From: Bowmanella yangjiangensis
GTDB taxonomy: Bacteria > Pseudomonadota > Gammaproteobacteria > Enterobacterales > Alteromonadaceae
Assembly (NCBI RefSeq): GCF_017255015.1
Contig: NZ_JAFKCS010000003.1
Span: 38,014 to 102,013, forward strand
DNA length: 64,000 nt
Reading direction: 5' to 3'
This document shows, piece after piece, positions 1 to 9,355 of this stretch. How positions within the stretch are numbered: position 1 is the stretch's first letter; every line of letters starts with the position of its first letter. The notes below the pieces were generated by a model, which was not told where the DNA came from, did not search any database, and worked only from the letters and a program-made list of their open reading frames with translations. The translations under genes were made by a program, and so were the position numbers.

Positions 1-1
1 A

Positions 2-1279
2 GGCGCACCGGATATGGCCCTGCCACGGATGAACAACTGGAGCTTCTGGATCCTGCCTTTTGCATTCCTGATCCTGCTGTCCTCCTTGTTTCTTGAAGGC
101 GGTGGTCCCAACTTTGGCTGGACCTTCTACGCGCCCCTGTCTACGACTTACAGTAATGACAGCACCGCGTTGTTTGTTTTCTCTGTGCATATTATGGGTG
201 CCTCTTCAATCATGGGCGCCATTAACGTTATTGTGACCATATTCAACATGCGTGCACCGGGTATGACCTGGATGAAGATGCCGCTGTTTGTGTGGACCTG
301 GTTGATCACGGCTTTCTTGTTAATTGCGGTTATGCCGGTGTTGGCCGGTGCGGTGACCATGGTCTTGACGGATAAGTTCTTCGGTACCAGCTTCTTTAAT
401 GCTGCTGGTGGTGGTGACCCAGTGCTGTTCCAGCATATTTTCTGGTTCTTCGGTCACCCCGAGGTATACATCATGATTCTGCCAGCGTTTGGAATCATCT
501 CGCAGATTGTACCGACTTTCTCACGTAAGCCGCTGTTTGGTTATGCATCCATGGTTTATGCCACTGCATCCATTGCGCTGCTGTCTTTCATAGTATGGGC
601 GCACCACATGTTCACTACCGGGATGCCGGTCGCGGCTGAACTGTTCTTTATGTTCGCCACTATGCTGATCTCCGTGCCGACCGGTGTAAAAGTCTTTAAC
701 TGGGTGGCCACCATGTGGCGAGGGGCGATAACGTTTGAGATCCCCATGCTGTTTGCCTTGGCCTTCATTGTGCTGTTTACCATAGGCGGTTTCTCTGGGT
801 TGATGCTGGCGATTACGCCGGTCGACTTCCAATACCACGATACCTATTTTGTGGTAGCGCATTTCCACTATGTACTGGTAACCGGGGCGGTGTTCTCCAT
901 TATGGCGGCCGTGTATTACTGGCTGCCTAAATGGTGCGGAAAAATGTACGACCTGGGGCTGGCAAAGTGGCATTTCTGGTGCTCGCTGATTTCGGTCAAT
1001 GTGCTGTTTTTCCCCATGCACTTTGTAGGTTTGGCCGGGATGCCTAGACGTATTCCCGACTATGCCTTGCAGTTTGCCGACTTTAACAAGTGGATCAGTA
1101 TCGGTGGCTTTGCCTTTGGTCTGTCACAGCTGATTTTCCTGGCTCTGTTGATCAAGGCTTGTCGTAAGCAAGGCGAGCCGGCTACCGACAGAGTGTGGGA
1201 AGGTGCGGAAGGCCTGGAGTGGGAGATACCCTCACCGGCGCCATACCACACCTTTGAGACTCCTCCAGTGGTGAAATAA
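2..1279 (+). CDS. ctaD: Cytochrome c oxidase subunit I, aa3 type (5' end outside window)
   Basis: C-terminal 425 or so residues of the catalytic subunit of a proton-pumping heme-copper oxidase in the inner membrane; the reading frame is open from base 2, so the start lies upstream. Visible hallmarks are GHPEVYI (CuB histidine, the conserved Glu of type A1 oxidases and the cross-linked Tyr), WAHHMF (the two other CuB histidines), PTGVKVFNW (K-channel lysine) and VAHFHYV (heme a3 and heme a histidines). The GHPEV form places it in the mitochondrial-like A1 class. About ten hydrophobic segments remain. The gene is followed three bases later by ctaG, so it is part of the cox operon. Confidence 0.97.
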   Translation, partial: GAPDMALPRMNNWSFWILPFAFLILLSSLFLEGGGPNFGWTFYAPLSTTYSNDSTALFVFSVHIMGASSIMGAINVIVTIFNMRAPGMTWMKMPLFVWTWLITAFLLIAVMPVLAGAVTMVLTDKFFGTSFFNAAGGGDPVLFQHIFWFFGHPEVYIMILPAFGIISQIVPTFSRKPLFGYASMVYATASIALLSFIVWAHHMFTTGMPVAAELFFMFATMLISVPTGVKVFNWVATMWRGAITFEIPMLFALAFIVLFTIGGFSGLMLAITPVDFQYHDTYFVVAHFHYVLVTGAVFSIMAAVYYWLPKWCGKMYDLGLAKWHFWCSLISVNVLFFPMHFVGLAGMPRRIPDYALQFADFNKWISIGGFAFGLSQLIFLALLIKACRKQGEPATDRVWEGAEGLEWEIPSPAPYHTFETPPVVK

Positions 1280-1282
1280 TTT

Positions 1283-1840
1283 ATGGCGCAGACTCCTCCA
1301 AACAACAGTCGATTGGTTATCAAGCTGGTAGCTGTTGTATTGGGCATGTTTGGTTTTGGTTTTGCACTGGTGCCTTTGTATGACGTTTTTTGTGACATCA
1401 CAGGTATTAACGGTAAAACCAACCCCTTCGCTGCTACTTATGAAGTTCAGGAAATAGACACCAGCCGCACTATTACGGTGGAGTTTATTACCCGCACTAA
1501 TACTGGCATGCCCTGGGAGTTTGCAGCCCGTACCCGTCAAGTGCAGGTGCACCCCGGGGAATTAAAGACGGTGGAGTTCACAGTGCATAACCCTACCGCC
1601 AAGAATATTATCGGGCAGGCTATACCCTCAGTTTCGCCGGGGACGGCAGCCCTGTATTTAAACAAGACCGAGTGTTTTTGTTTCAATCAACAACCTTTGC
1701 TGGCCGGTGAGTCTGCGGTTATGCCTATGCAGTTCTATGTTGACCCTCAGCTACCGGCTGATATTGAAATATTTACCCTGTCTTACACTTTTTACGATGT
1801 GACAGAAACCTCATCGACTGTGGCAATGAACCGCGGCTAA
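1283..1840 (+). CDS. ctaG: Cytochrome c oxidase assembly protein CtaG (Cox11 family)
   Basis: 185-residue copper chaperone that helps insert CuB into subunit I. One N-terminal membrane anchor (about residues 10-30) is followed by a periplasmic immunoglobulin-like domain. The copper-binding signature ECFCFNQQ lies near residue 131, and the family motif VPLYDVFC follows the membrane segment. Length is normal for bacterial Cox11. It starts with ATG three bases after the ctaD stop and ends directly against ctaE, consistent with one polycistronic transcript. Confidence 0.96.
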   Translation: MAQTPPNNSRLVIKLVAVVLGMFGFGFALVPLYDVFCDITGINGKTNPFAATYEVQEIDTSRTITVEFITRTNTGMPWEFAARTRQVQVHPGELKTVEFTVHNPTAKNIIGQAIPSVSPGTAALYLNKTECFCFNQQPLLAGESAVMPMQFYVDPQLPADIEIFTLSYTFYDVTETSSTVAMNRG

Positions 1841-1852
1841 ATGGAGAGCGAG

Positions 1853-2734
1853 ATGTCAGAGCAACAATACGAAAAATACTATGTACCAGCACAGAGCCCC
1901 TGGCCCATTGTTGGTGCTGTGGCATTGTTTTTAATTGCGGTGGGAGCCGGTAACTTTGTTATTGAAACCACTAAAGGCAAGGATGGTTACGGTGGCTGGA
2001 CTCTGCTGGCTGGGCTGGCGATCTTAGTCATTATGCTGGTGGGCTGGTTCCGGGATCAGATTGAAGAGTCCATGACTGGTATGCATTCCAACCAGTTAGG
2101 GCGTTCTTATCGTCAAGGCATGAGCTGGTTTATCTTTTCTGAAGTGATGTTTTTTGCTGCCTTCTTCGGTGCTTTGTTTTACGCCCGCATGATTGCTGTG
2201 CCTTGGTTGGGTGGTTCATCCAATAACGCTATGACCAATGAAGTGTTGTGGCCGGGTTTTGAAGCTATGTGGCCGCTGGTTAAAACACCGGGCGGCACTA
2301 CCACAGAAGCCATGGGCTGGTTTGGCCTGCCGTTAGCCAACACTGTGGTCTTATTGATATCGTCAGTCACTGCTCATTTTGCTCATGTCGCGCTGGAAGA
2401 AGGGAAGCGCAAGCAGTTAACGCTGTTCCTCGGCGTGACTATCTTGTTAGGGCTTGGTTTCCTGGTATTGCAAGTGGAAGAATATGTGCATGCCTATCGT
2501 GAAATGGGCTTGATGCTGACCTCTGGCGTATACGGTAACACCTTCTTCATGTTGACAGGTTTTCATGGTCTGCATGTTACGTTGGGAACGATACTGTTGA
2601 TCATTATGTTCTTCCGGGTGCTTAAAGGGCATTTCAGTAAAGACAACCAGTTTGCGTTTCAAGCAGCCAGTTGGTACTGGCACTTTGTTGACGTGGTTTG
2701 GGTACTGCTATTTATCTTTGTCTACATTCTCTAA
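1853..2734 (+). CDS. ctaE: Cytochrome c oxidase subunit III
   Basis: About 293-residue integral membrane subunit with seven hydrophobic segments. The family signatures GFHGLHV and WYWHFVDVVW are near the C-terminus. It stabilises the catalytic subunit and has no metal centre. An ATG at 1841, touching the ctaG stop, is also in frame. I prefer 1853 because GGAGAG sits 4-5 bases upstream of it, so the upstream ATG codons lie inside the ribosome-binding region. Adding four residues would not change the call. Confidence 0.95.
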   Translation: MSEQQYEKYYVPAQSPWPIVGAVALFLIAVGAGNFVIETTKGKDGYGGWTLLAGLAILVIMLVGWFRDQIEESMTGMHSNQLGRSYRQGMSWFIFSEVMFFAAFFGALFYARMIAVPWLGGSSNNAMTNEVLWPGFEAMWPLVKTPGGTTTEAMGWFGLPLANTVVLLISSVTAHFAHVALEEGKRKQLTLFLGVTILLGLGFLVLQVEEYVHAYREMGLMLTSGVYGNTFFMLTGFHGLHVTLGTILLIIMFFRVLKGHFSKDNQFAFQAASWYWHFVDVVWVLLFIFVYIL

Positions 2735-2744
2735 CCCTGTTCTA

Positions 2745-2766
2745 AGCGGCAGCCAGTGCTGCCGCT
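2745..2766. terminator. Hairpin between ctaE and the convergent small gene
   Basis: AGCGGCAG and CTGCCGCT form a perfect 8-bp stem with a 6-base loop, just past the ctaE stop and just past the stop of the minus-strand DUF2909-like gene. Neither side has a good run of T, so it may be a weak or processing structure rather than a strong terminator. If it does stop transcription, the downstream SURF1-ctaA-ctaB-SCO genes need their own promoter. Confidence 0.4.
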
Positions 2767-2769
2767 ATA

Positions 2770-2979
2770 TCAATAGGGAGGTGGGTTGGGAGTAATCCAT
2801 CCCATTGCTACGGCAATGATTAGTAGCAGTATGATAATGAAAGAGGTGAGTACCCTGCGACCGATAAATTTGGTCATGGATTCGCTGCCGTTGTCTCCTT
2901 TTAGCATGATTTTCATGGCACGAAAGAGGTTGAAAACCATAAAGATCAGCAGGCAAATTATCAGAATCTTCAAAAACAA
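2770..2979 (-). CDS. Small two-helix membrane protein, DUF2909-like
   Basis: 69 residues with two hydrophobic segments (about 2-18 and 46-63) separated by a short charged loop. This matches the small 'twin transmembrane' proteins (DUF2909) found inside cox clusters of gammaproteobacteria; the function is unknown. The start codon is TTG, chosen because GGGAG lies about seven bases upstream on the minus strand (around 2985-2990). The gene runs against the surrounding cox genes and its start is only 12 bp from the divergent SURF1 start, so a read-through cox transcript would be antisense to it. Confidence 0.75.
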   Translation of the reverse strand: MFLKILIICLLIFMVFNLFRAMKIMLKGDNGSESMTKFIGRRVLTSFIIILLLIIAVAMGWITPNPPPY

Positions 2980-2991
2980 CGTGCTTCTCCC

Positions 2992-3717
2992 ATGCTGTTA
3001 AAGTTACGCGCTTTACCCTTTTTTGCCGGGTTACTCGCGCTGTTGGCTATTGTGATCATGTTGCGCCTAGGTTTTTGGCAGTTGGCTCGCGCTGAACAAA
3101 AACAACTTCGCACACAACAACTTGAACAAAGATTGGCATTGCAACCTCTATCTTTACAAGATATTAACAGACAGTCAGGCGATGTCGCAGACTTCCCCGT
3201 ACAAATTATCGGCACACTGGATACTAACCACATTCTGCTGTGGGACAACAGAGTGGTGAATGGCCAGGTGGGTTATGAAGTACTAGTGCCAATGACAACA
3301 GACTATGGAACTGTGTTGGTCAATCTAGGCTGGCTTAAAGCCCCCGTGCGCAGGGACCAATTACCTGAGCTGACGCTGCCCAAACATAGGCTGACCTTAG
3401 ATGGCAAAGTGGTAGTCCCTGGCCACAACCCCATCAGTCGGGAGATGACGGAGAGTGGCTGGCCCAAACGGATTCAGCAGCCTGAAAGACATTATATTGA
3501 GTCATTGTTGCAGACCGAGTTGTTACCTTATCTGGTGCAAGTAGATGATACGCAACAGTTCGGTTACCTGAATAACTGGCGGCCGGTAGTGATGCCTGCA
3601 GAAAAGCATGTGGCTTATGCAGTTCAGTGGTTTGGACTGGCACTGGCTTGTTTGATTATCACCTTGGTGGCTATAGCAAAACAGAGGAAGAAGTATGGCA
3701 AGTCCGTCTCACCGTAA
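2992..3717 (+). CDS. SURF1 family cytochrome oxidase biogenesis protein
   Basis: 241-residue inner-membrane assembly factor, the bacterial counterpart of Shy1/SURF1, which supports heme a insertion into subunit I. It has the family's two terminal membrane helices (about 8-26 and 205-226) flanking a periplasmic domain. The N-terminal motif RLGFWQLARAEQK and the later VNLGWLKAP are typical. No strong Shine-Dalgarno is seen ahead of the ATG. The last 23 bases overlap the next gene, which suggests translational coupling. Confidence 0.93.
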   Translation: MLLKLRALPFFAGLLALLAIVIMLRLGFWQLARAEQKQLRTQQLEQRLALQPLSLQDINRQSGDVADFPVQIIGTLDTNHILLWDNRVVNGQVGYEVLVPMTTDYGTVLVNLGWLKAPVRRDQLPELTLPKHRLTLDGKVVVPGHNPISREMTESGWPKRIQQPERHYIESLLQTELLPYLVQVDDTQQFGYLNNWRPVVMPAEKHVAYAVQWFGLALACLIITLVAIAKQRKKYGKSVSP

Positions 3718-4246
3718 AACTATGTTACTGGTTGCTGCGGTTTTTATTTTACCCGTTTTGCTGGCAAAGCTAGCCTTGGAAATGGATTGGTTTAACCGAG
3801 CCTCTACCAATAAAGGAGTGTTGCTGGAGCCTATTCCAAATCTGTCCAGCCTGGACAGTCAGCATAAGTGGCGATTGCTTTATGTGTTGCCAGAACAGTG
3901 CGATGCAGCTTGCGAAAACGCCTTGGTGGCTATCAACCAAGTTTGGGTTGCTTTGGGCCGGGAACAGGACAGGGCCGAACCTTTGGTTATTGTGATGGAC
4001 AATAGTGACACCAAGCCAAGGCAGCATCTGGGGGAAATGCCTGGTGTCAGAACCATGCAAGCTAGTCAACAGAATGTTAATGAAGTGTTTAAAGATGTGC
4101 CGACTGATGGTATTTTTCTGGTAGATACCTTGGATAATGTGGTTTTACGTTATCCGCCACAAGTAGAACAACAACAAGCCGTGCTGCATAGCCGGGATAT
4201 ATTGGCCGATCTGCGAAAACTGCTAAAGCTTTCCAGAATCGGATAA
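3695..4246 (+). CDS. Membrane-anchored CxxxC protein of the cox cluster, function unknown
   Basis: 183 residues: one N-terminal membrane helix (about 9-28) and a periplasmic domain. A CDAAC motif (CxxxC) near residues 68-72 follows a hydrophobic beta-like strand (WRLLYVLP). This is the arrangement of thioredoxin-fold SCO copper chaperones, but the SCO histidine region is not evident. AGGAAG upstream supports the ATG start. It overlaps the SURF1 gene and precedes ctaA, where many gammaproteobacteria carry an unnamed cox-associated protein. A role in copper or thiol handling during oxidase assembly is inference. Confidence 0.8.
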   Translation: MASPSHRKTMLLVAAVFILPVLLAKLALEMDWFNRASTNKGVLLEPIPNLSSLDSQHKWRLLYVLPEQCDAACENALVAINQVWVALGREQDRAEPLVIVMDNSDTKPRQHLGEMPGVRTMQASQQNVNEVFKDVPTDGIFLVDTLDNVVLRYPPQVEQQQAVLHSRDILADLRKLLKLSRIG

Positions 4247-4258
4247 GGGAATGCGCTA

Positions 4259-5236
4259 ATGAGAAAGTTAGTGCTGGCAGCCTTACTGCTGGCCTTTGTC
4301 GTCGTCATATTGGGGGCTTACACCCGTTTAACCGATGCTGGATTAGGCTGCCCGGACTGGCCTGGTTGCTACGGATTTTTGCATGTACCTATGCATGATG
4401 AACACGTCGAACAGGCTGAAGCCGCTTTCCCTGAGCGTCCCGTAGAGGCGCATAAAGCCTGGAATGAAATGATTCATCGCTATTTTGCCGGTGCATTAGG
4501 TTTAGTCATTCTTGCCATCTTCCTGTTCAGCTTAATCAAACGAGCACATCATCGTCCCCTCAAGCTGCCATTTTTGTTGGTTGGTCTGGTCTGTTTCCAG
4601 GCCATGTTGGGCATGTGGACGGTCACCATGAACCTGATGCCCTTGGTGGTGATGGGCCATCTGCTGGGAGGCTTTACCGTCCTGAGTTGTCTATTTTTGC
4701 TGCTGTTGCGCTTAACCCCCTATCGTATTCCCGGCGGTGACCCGAGACTAAGGCAGATGGCAGGGTTTGCTTTGCTGGGCTTGTTAATTGTGATTGGCCA
4801 GATTGCTTTGGGTGGCTGGGTATCTGCCAACTACGCAGCTCTGGCTTGCACGGAGCTGCCGATTTGTGAAACAAACTGGCTACAGCGTTTGGATTTCCCT
4901 GGCGCCTATTCTGTGGTCGCCACAGATAACTATGAATTTGGTACTCATGATTACGATGAGCGTATGACCATGCATATTATGCACAGATTTGGCGCTTTGC
5001 TGACCTTTGTCTATTTGTGCTGGTTTGCCAGTCGGTTGTATAAGGCTGCTTCGTCCAGCCTGTTTCGTCAGCTCGCTGTGGTTTTAGTTTTGGTACTGGG
5101 GCTGCAAGTTGCATTAGGCGTAGGTAACGTGGTCTTTAGCTTACCCATAGCTATTGCGGTTGCTCATAATGCGGTGGGAGCCTGTTTGCTGTTGACCATG
5201 GTCATGATCAACTACACCCTGCTGCGAAAAACTTAG
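4259..5236 (+). CDS. ctaA: Heme A synthase (CtaA/COX15 family)
   Basis: 325-residue, eight-helix membrane enzyme that oxidises the C8 methyl of heme O to make heme A. Heme-ligand histidines are in NEMIHRYFAG (first half), and in HRFGALL and the C-terminal AHNAVGACLL (second half). A periplasmic cysteine pair is visible in ACTELPICE. The N-terminal TRLTDAGLGCPDWPGC is the standard family opening. It lies between the CxxxC protein and ctaB, nine bases ahead of the latter. Confidence 0.96.
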   Translation: MRKLVLAALLLAFVVVILGAYTRLTDAGLGCPDWPGCYGFLHVPMHDEHVEQAEAAFPERPVEAHKAWNEMIHRYFAGALGLVILAIFLFSLIKRAHHRPLKLPFLLVGLVCFQAMLGMWTVTMNLMPLVVMGHLLGGFTVLSCLFLLLLRLTPYRIPGGDPRLRQMAGFALLGLLIVIGQIALGGWVSANYAALACTELPICETNWLQRLDFPGAYSVVATDNYEFGTHDYDERMTMHIMHRFGALLTFVYLCWFASRLYKAASSSLFRQLAVVLVLVLGLQVALGVGNVVFSLPIAIAVAHNAVGACLLLTMVMINYTLLRKT

Positions 5237-5245
5237 GAGGTCAAA

Positions 5246-6157
5246 ATGGATAAGACTGTCGGTGCTAGCCAGCGTGACATTTACACCAAGGCAAGTTGGC
5301 GGGATTACTATGAAATGACCAAACCTAATGTGGTGCTGTTGCTGCTGCTTACTGCGTTGGTTGGCATGTGTCTGTCACAACCTGGCTGGCTGGCGTGGCA
5401 GCCGTTACTCGCCGGGCTGTTTGGAATCGGTGCACTCTCCGCCTCGGCAGCCGTGATAAATCATGTAATGGACAGGCACATTGATGCGCAAATGGCACGC
5501 ACCTTCAATCGTCCGGTGCCAAAAGGCAAAGTCAGCCCCAAACAAGCGTTGATTTTTGCCTTTGTGCTCGCTTTGCTCGGCTATTTGGTATTGGAAGTCT
5601 GGGTGAATCGCCTAACCGCCTTGCTAACTTTGGCGAGCTTAGTGGGCTATGCCGCCATTTACACTTTGTACCTAAAGCGTGCGACCCCGCAAAACATTGT
5701 TATTGGCGGATTAGCCGGAGCCGCGCCTCCTCTGCTGGGATGGACTGCCATGACAGGGGAAGTTCATCCTCATGCCTTGTTGCTGGTGCTGATCATTTAT
5801 ACCTGGACGCCGCCGCATTTTTGGGCGCTGGCCATTCATCGGGAAAAAGATTATGCCCGGGCGCAGATCCCTATGCTGCCAGTCACGCATGGGGTGGAAT
5901 ACACCAAGCTATCGGTACTTCTCTATACAGTTTTGCTTGGCATTGTATGTTTACTGCCTTACCTGGTAGGTATGACGGGCGTTATTTATTTGGCGGGCTC
6001 TAGTTTACTTAATGCCATTTTCCTGTACTACGCACTCAAACTTAAGTACGCCCCCACAGAAAATACTGCCATGCAGACTTTTAAGTTCTCCATAGTGCAT
6101 TTGATGCTGTTATTCTTGCTGCTGTTGTTGGACCATTATTTTAAATTTGTTCTATGA
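5246..6157 (+). CDS. ctaB: Protoheme IX farnesyltransferase (heme O synthase)
   Basis: 303-residue UbiA-family prenyltransferase that attaches a farnesyl group to protoheme, giving heme O for CtaA. The first Asp-rich motif reads [12 protein letters not shown]; the second region contains [13 protein letters not shown]. About nine hydrophobic helices. A full AGGAGGT Shine-Dalgarno sits six to seven bases before the ATG. The stop codon overlaps the next start as ATGA, so SCO is translationally coupled. Confidence 0.96.
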   Translation: MDKTVGASQRDIYTKASWRDYYEMTKPNVVLLLLLTALVGMCLSQPGWLAWQPLLAGLFGIGALSASAAVINHVMDRHIDAQMARTFNRPVPKGKVSPKQALIFAFVLALLGYLVLEVWVNRLTALLTLASLVGYAAIYTLYLKRATPQNIVIGGLAGAAPPLLGWTAMTGEVHPHALLLVLIIYTWTPPHFWALAIHREKDYARAQIPMLPVTHGVEYTKLSVLLYTVLLGIVCLLPYLVGMTGVIYLAGSSLLNAIFLYYALKLKYAPTENTAMQTFKFSIVHLMLLFLLLLLDHYFKFVL

Positions 6158-6786
6158 AACAGAAAGTTGTTATAGCCCTTGGATTGTTGGTAGCCCTGGT
6201 CAGCGGTATCTATTTATCGTTGTCGCTAAAACCTTCAGGTATGCCAGAGCATGCCAGCTTGTATCCTCAGGCCAGGGAGGTACCGGATTTTACGCTGCTG
6301 GATCAGCAAGGTCAGCGTTTCGGCAAGGAAAGACTAATGGGGCATTGGACCCTGGCATTTACCGGCTATACCTTTTGTCCAGATATCTGCCCAACTACAT
6401 TAGCCGAATTAAAGCGTATCTATCCGCAATTAAAGGCGATTTCACCGGATATACAGGTATTGTTTTTATCCGTGGATCCTAATCGAGATACCCCAGAGCG
6501 TCTTAACGAATATGTAAACTTCTTCGAGCCTGAATTTATTGCCGCTAGTGCTGAACATGCGGAGCTGTTTCCCTTCGTGCGCAGTCTGGGCATGATGTAC
6601 GCTATTGCAGGCAGTACGGACACCCCGGACTATTTGGTTGATCACAGTGCATCTGTCACGGTGATTAATCCAAAAGCGCAGGTTGTCGGGCGATTCAAAC
6701 CTGTGTTGGCCCCGGGAGCCATGGCAGTGGTTAACCCTGATCATATCTTGCAGGATATGCCACTCATTGTTAATGCTAGTCACTAA
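6154..6786 (+). CDS. SCO1/SenC family copper chaperone
   Basis: 210 residues with one N-terminal membrane anchor and a periplasmic thioredoxin fold. The copper-binding CxxxC is in [11 protein letters not shown] near residue 73, and the conserved distal histidine is in VDHSASV. SCO proteins metallate or reduce the CuA site of subunit II. It is the last gene of the cox operon, starting in the ATGA overlap with ctaB and followed by a long inverted repeat. Confidence 0.94.
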   Translation: MKQKVVIALGLLVALVSGIYLSLSLKPSGMPEHASLYPQAREVPDFTLLDQQGQRFGKERLMGHWTLAFTGYTFCPDICPTTLAELKRIYPQLKAISPDIQVLFLSVDPNRDTPERLNEYVNFFEPEFIAASAEHAELFPFVRSLGMMYAIAGSTDTPDYLVDHSASVTVINPKAQVVGRFKPVLAPGAMAVVNPDHILQDMPLIVNASH

Positions 6787-6823
6787 GTGAGCACCTTTCC
6801 TCGAAGAAGGATAGATATTGGAC

Positions 6824-6856
6824 ATAAGGCTATCTGAGCGGCTCAGATAGCCTTAT
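6824..6856. terminator. 33-bp perfect palindrome between convergent genes
   Basis: A 16-bp perfect stem (ATAAGGCTATCTGAGC and its complement) around a single central base. It lies 37 bases after the SCO stop and 18 bases beyond the stop of the convergent deacetylase gene. Flanking T runs are short on both sides. The position fits a bidirectional terminator, although a palindrome this complete could also be a protein-binding site. Confidence 0.65.
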
Positions 6857-6874
6857 CTACTTAGTTTATCTGTA

Positions 6875-7936
6875 TTAATCAAGCCAACGTCCATCATTGG
6901 TGGGGACAAAGAACGGCTGTGAATGCCAGTAGTAGCGAGAAGGATCCTGCTTGCTTGGCGCGGTGCAATTAACTCTTGCGCGACCCGCGGACAGGGGGGT
7001 TGGCATCGTTAGACTAAATACATCCTGCATTTCCCACACCGGCTGCAATTTTTTACCCTGAAAATAACAAGCCAACTGCGCAGGGCGGATGTCATTGGTG
7101 TCAATTTTTGTGGTCCAGGTCGGCTGTAGATTATCCAGCGCCAGCTCCGGATCCAGTGGTGCGTATAAACTAGGCATGGCTAAGCTGCTGAGTTTAACTT
7201 TAAGGGTTTTTAGATTGGCGTAAACACCGGCGGCTGGGAAACGTGGCAGAGCGGTCATATCGCTAAAAGGTGCCACAGCGCCAGACTGTTGGCCCAGACC
7301 AATAAATCCCAGATCTTTGACTAAAGCTTGTAAGTCGCTGTTGTACTCCCCATAGGGATAAGCGAGATAACGTAGGCTGTATCCTAACTCCTCCTGCAAC
7401 TTGCTTTCAGCACTGAGTATTTCTTCTTTTAAGTTAGCCAGCCACTGCGCTTTACTCATATCACCACGGCTAAGCAAATGCTGATGATGATTGGTGTGAT
7501 TGGCAAACCACACCCCGTCTTTCTGCATCTGCTTTACCTGTTTCCAGCTCAGTTGCTGGCTTTCGTTACCAATCAACGCGGGGTTGATGAATACCGTGTA
7601 GTTAAACCCGTGGCGCTGCAAAATCGGATGCGCGTTTTGAAGAATGTTGGTGTAGCCGTCGTCGAAAGTGATGGCTACCGCGTTATCAGGGAGAGGCTGA
7701 TGACGGCTCAACTTGTACAGCATGTCCTGTAGCGAGATAACATTGTGATTTTCCGCTAAGTACTGCATGTGCTCAGCAAACTGCTCGGGACTGACCGAGG
7801 TGGACGCCGGTGTTTCGGTGCTGACATGATGGTACTGAAGAATCACGCCATGGTGCTGCAGAGTAAGATCGGCGGCAATTCCCGTGCTGCTCCATAACAG
7901 CAAACATAGCAAGGCTGGTAATTTGGTGATAGGCAT
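6875..7936 (-). CDS. Secreted polysaccharide deacetylase (NodB domain)
   Basis: 353 residues beginning with a signal peptide (about residues 1-21, ending near GIAADL). The NodB homology domain covers roughly residues 30-230: TFDDGYTN carries the catalytic and metal Asp pair, FANHTNHHQHL carries the metal histidines, and RYLAYPYGEYN is motif 3. Such enzymes remove acetyl groups from N-acetylglucosamine polymers; the early YHHVS resembles PgaB-type N-terminal domains. The last 120 residues match no domain I recognise. Substrate unknown. The gene is divergent from the MATE gene with 40 bp between starts. Confidence 0.88.
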   Translation of the reverse strand: MPITKLPALLCLLLWSSTGIAADLTLQHHGVILQYHHVSTETPASTSVSPEQFAEHMQYLAENHNVISLQDMLYKLSRHQPLPDNAVAITFDDGYTNILQNAHPILQRHGFNYTVFINPALIGNESQQLSWKQVKQMQKDGVWFANHTNHHQHLLSRGDMSKAQWLANLKEEILSAESKLQEELGYSLRYLAYPYGEYNSDLQALVKDLGFIGLGQQSGAVAPFSDMTALPRFPAAGVYANLKTLKVKLSSLAMPSLYAPLDPELALDNLQPTWTTKIDTNDIRPAQLACYFQGKKLQPVWEMQDVFSLTMPTPLSAGRARVNCTAPSKQDPSRYYWHSQPFFVPTNDGRWLD

Positions 7937-7976
7937 AAGACCATAGGCTCTGTTTTTTCTATCCGCCGAGCTTAAC

Positions 7977-9311
7977 TTGTCTGCAGGAGTTTTTCAGCAA
8001 TTGCTGGATCGTAAAGAAAACCGGCGAATTGCCTTTTTGTCCTTACCCATGATCCTGAGCAACATTACAAATCCGTTGTTAGGCATGGTGGATACCGCCA
8101 TTGTCGGCCATCTGGGCGCAACCCATTATCTGGCTGGTACCGCTGTGGCAAGCATGGTGGTTACTCAAATATATTGGTTGTGTGGTTTCTTGCGTATGTC
8201 GGCGACCGGCCTAAGTGCACAGGCACTCGGCGCAGCCAAGCGAGAAGAGGCCGCCAAAGCCTTCTATCAACTATTAGTCCCTGCACTGCTTATTGGCCTG
8301 GTACTTATTCTGTGTGGTAGTGGCTTGCAATGGCTGGCTGTGCAGTTTGCCGATGCCGATTCACAAACCGCCAAGGTTATTGATGACTATCTGCAGGCCC
8401 GCATATGGGGGGCGCCCGCGGCGCTGACAAACTTGTTACTGATGGGCTGGCTGATAGGGCAGCAAGCTACCCGTACAGTAATGACTATACAGATTGTGGC
8501 TAATCTGCTCAACGCATTACTCAGTTATGTCCTGGCCATGAAGTGGGGTATGGGCGTTTTCGGCGTGGCATTGGCGACCGTGATTGTTGAATACGGTATT
8601 TTTGCCAGTGCGTTGTTTGTGGTGCTAAAACGCATTGGTGGAGTGGGGCCCTACTTAAGCTGGTTTAACCTGCAGGGTTATAAGCCCGTATTGGCTCTGA
8701 ATCTGGATATTCTTCTGCGTAACTTGGCTCTTCAGCTAACCATGGCGTTTATGGTGTTTCAGGCTGCGCGACTGGATGCACAAAGTGTCGCACTCAATGC
8801 CTTGCTGATGCAGTTTTTTGTCATTTCCGCACTGGGGTTGGATGGTATTGCCTATGCGGTGGAAGCCCTAGTCGGTGAAGCGAAAGGCCGCAAGCAGCAA
8901 GACTTGCTAAACCTGCGGGTATGCCGTGGACTGTTATGGTCAACGCTTTTGGCACTGCTTTATAGTGCCGGTTTCTTACTGTTTGATCAGTCTATATTGG
9001 CCCTATTAACCAACCTGCCAGAGCTGCTTGTGCTGGCAAATGATTACCGCCTGTATATTTGGCTGCTTCCCCTGATCGGACACTGGTGTTTTTTGTTGGA
9101 TGGGGTGTTTATCGGCTTAACCCGCGGCACTGAAATGCGCAACAGTATGCTGTTTTGTGCATTGGCAGTGTTCTTGCCGGTCTGGTGGTTAACTTCCTAT
9201 GCAGGTAATCACGCGTTATGGGTGGCTTTTCTGGCATTCCTGGCGGGCAGGGGGATTACACTGGGTGTCGCTTACTGGCGCTTGTGGCAGGCGCGGTTAC
9301 TCTTAGCATGA
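7977..9311 (+). CDS. MATE family efflux transporter, DinF type
   Basis: 444-residue, twelve-helix transporter. The opening PMILSNITNPLLGMVDTAIVGHLG, followed by FLRMSATGLSAQALGA, closely follows the DinF branch of the MATE family, which exports cations or organic compounds by proton or sodium antiport. There is no ATG at the start: TTG at 7977 is used here. A second in-frame TTG at 8001 lies 11 bases after GGAG and is an alternative. No lexA neighbour and no LexA box is seen, so SOS control cannot be claimed. Confidence 0.88.
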   Translation: MSAGVFQQLLDRKENRRIAFLSLPMILSNITNPLLGMVDTAIVGHLGATHYLAGTAVASMVVTQIYWLCGFLRMSATGLSAQALGAAKREEAAKAFYQLLVPALLIGLVLILCGSGLQWLAVQFADADSQTAKVIDDYLQARIWGAPAALTNLLLMGWLIGQQATRTVMTIQIVANLLNALLSYVLAMKWGMGVFGVALATVIVEYGIFASALFVVLKRIGGVGPYLSWFNLQGYKPVLALNLDILLRNLALQLTMAFMVFQAARLDAQSVALNALLMQFFVISALGLDGIAYAVEALVGEAKGRKQQDLLNLRVCRGLLWSTLLALLYSAGFLLFDQSILALLTNLPELLVLANDYRLYIWLLPLIGHWCFLLDGVFIGLTRGTEMRNSMLFCALAVFLPVWWLTSYAGNHALWVAFLAFLAGRGITLGVAYWRLWQARLLLA

Positions 9312-9316
9312 TCAAA

Positions 9317-9339
9317 AAGCCCGTCTAGTTGACGGGCTT
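9317..9339 (-). terminator. Intrinsic terminator of nfuA
   Basis: AAGCCCGTC and GACGGGCTT form a 9-bp stem with a 5-base loop. On the minus strand it is followed by a run of five T (9314-9318 read in complement), which fits the end of the nfuA transcript. It also lies directly after the convergent MATE gene. Confidence 0.8.
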
Positions 9340-9355
9340 GCGTATATATACATTC

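Noticed and set aside
521-1021. 166-codon minus-strand ORF inside ctaD
   Set aside because: It is antisense to conserved oxidase sequence, has no ribosome-binding site and its translation is low in typical protein features.
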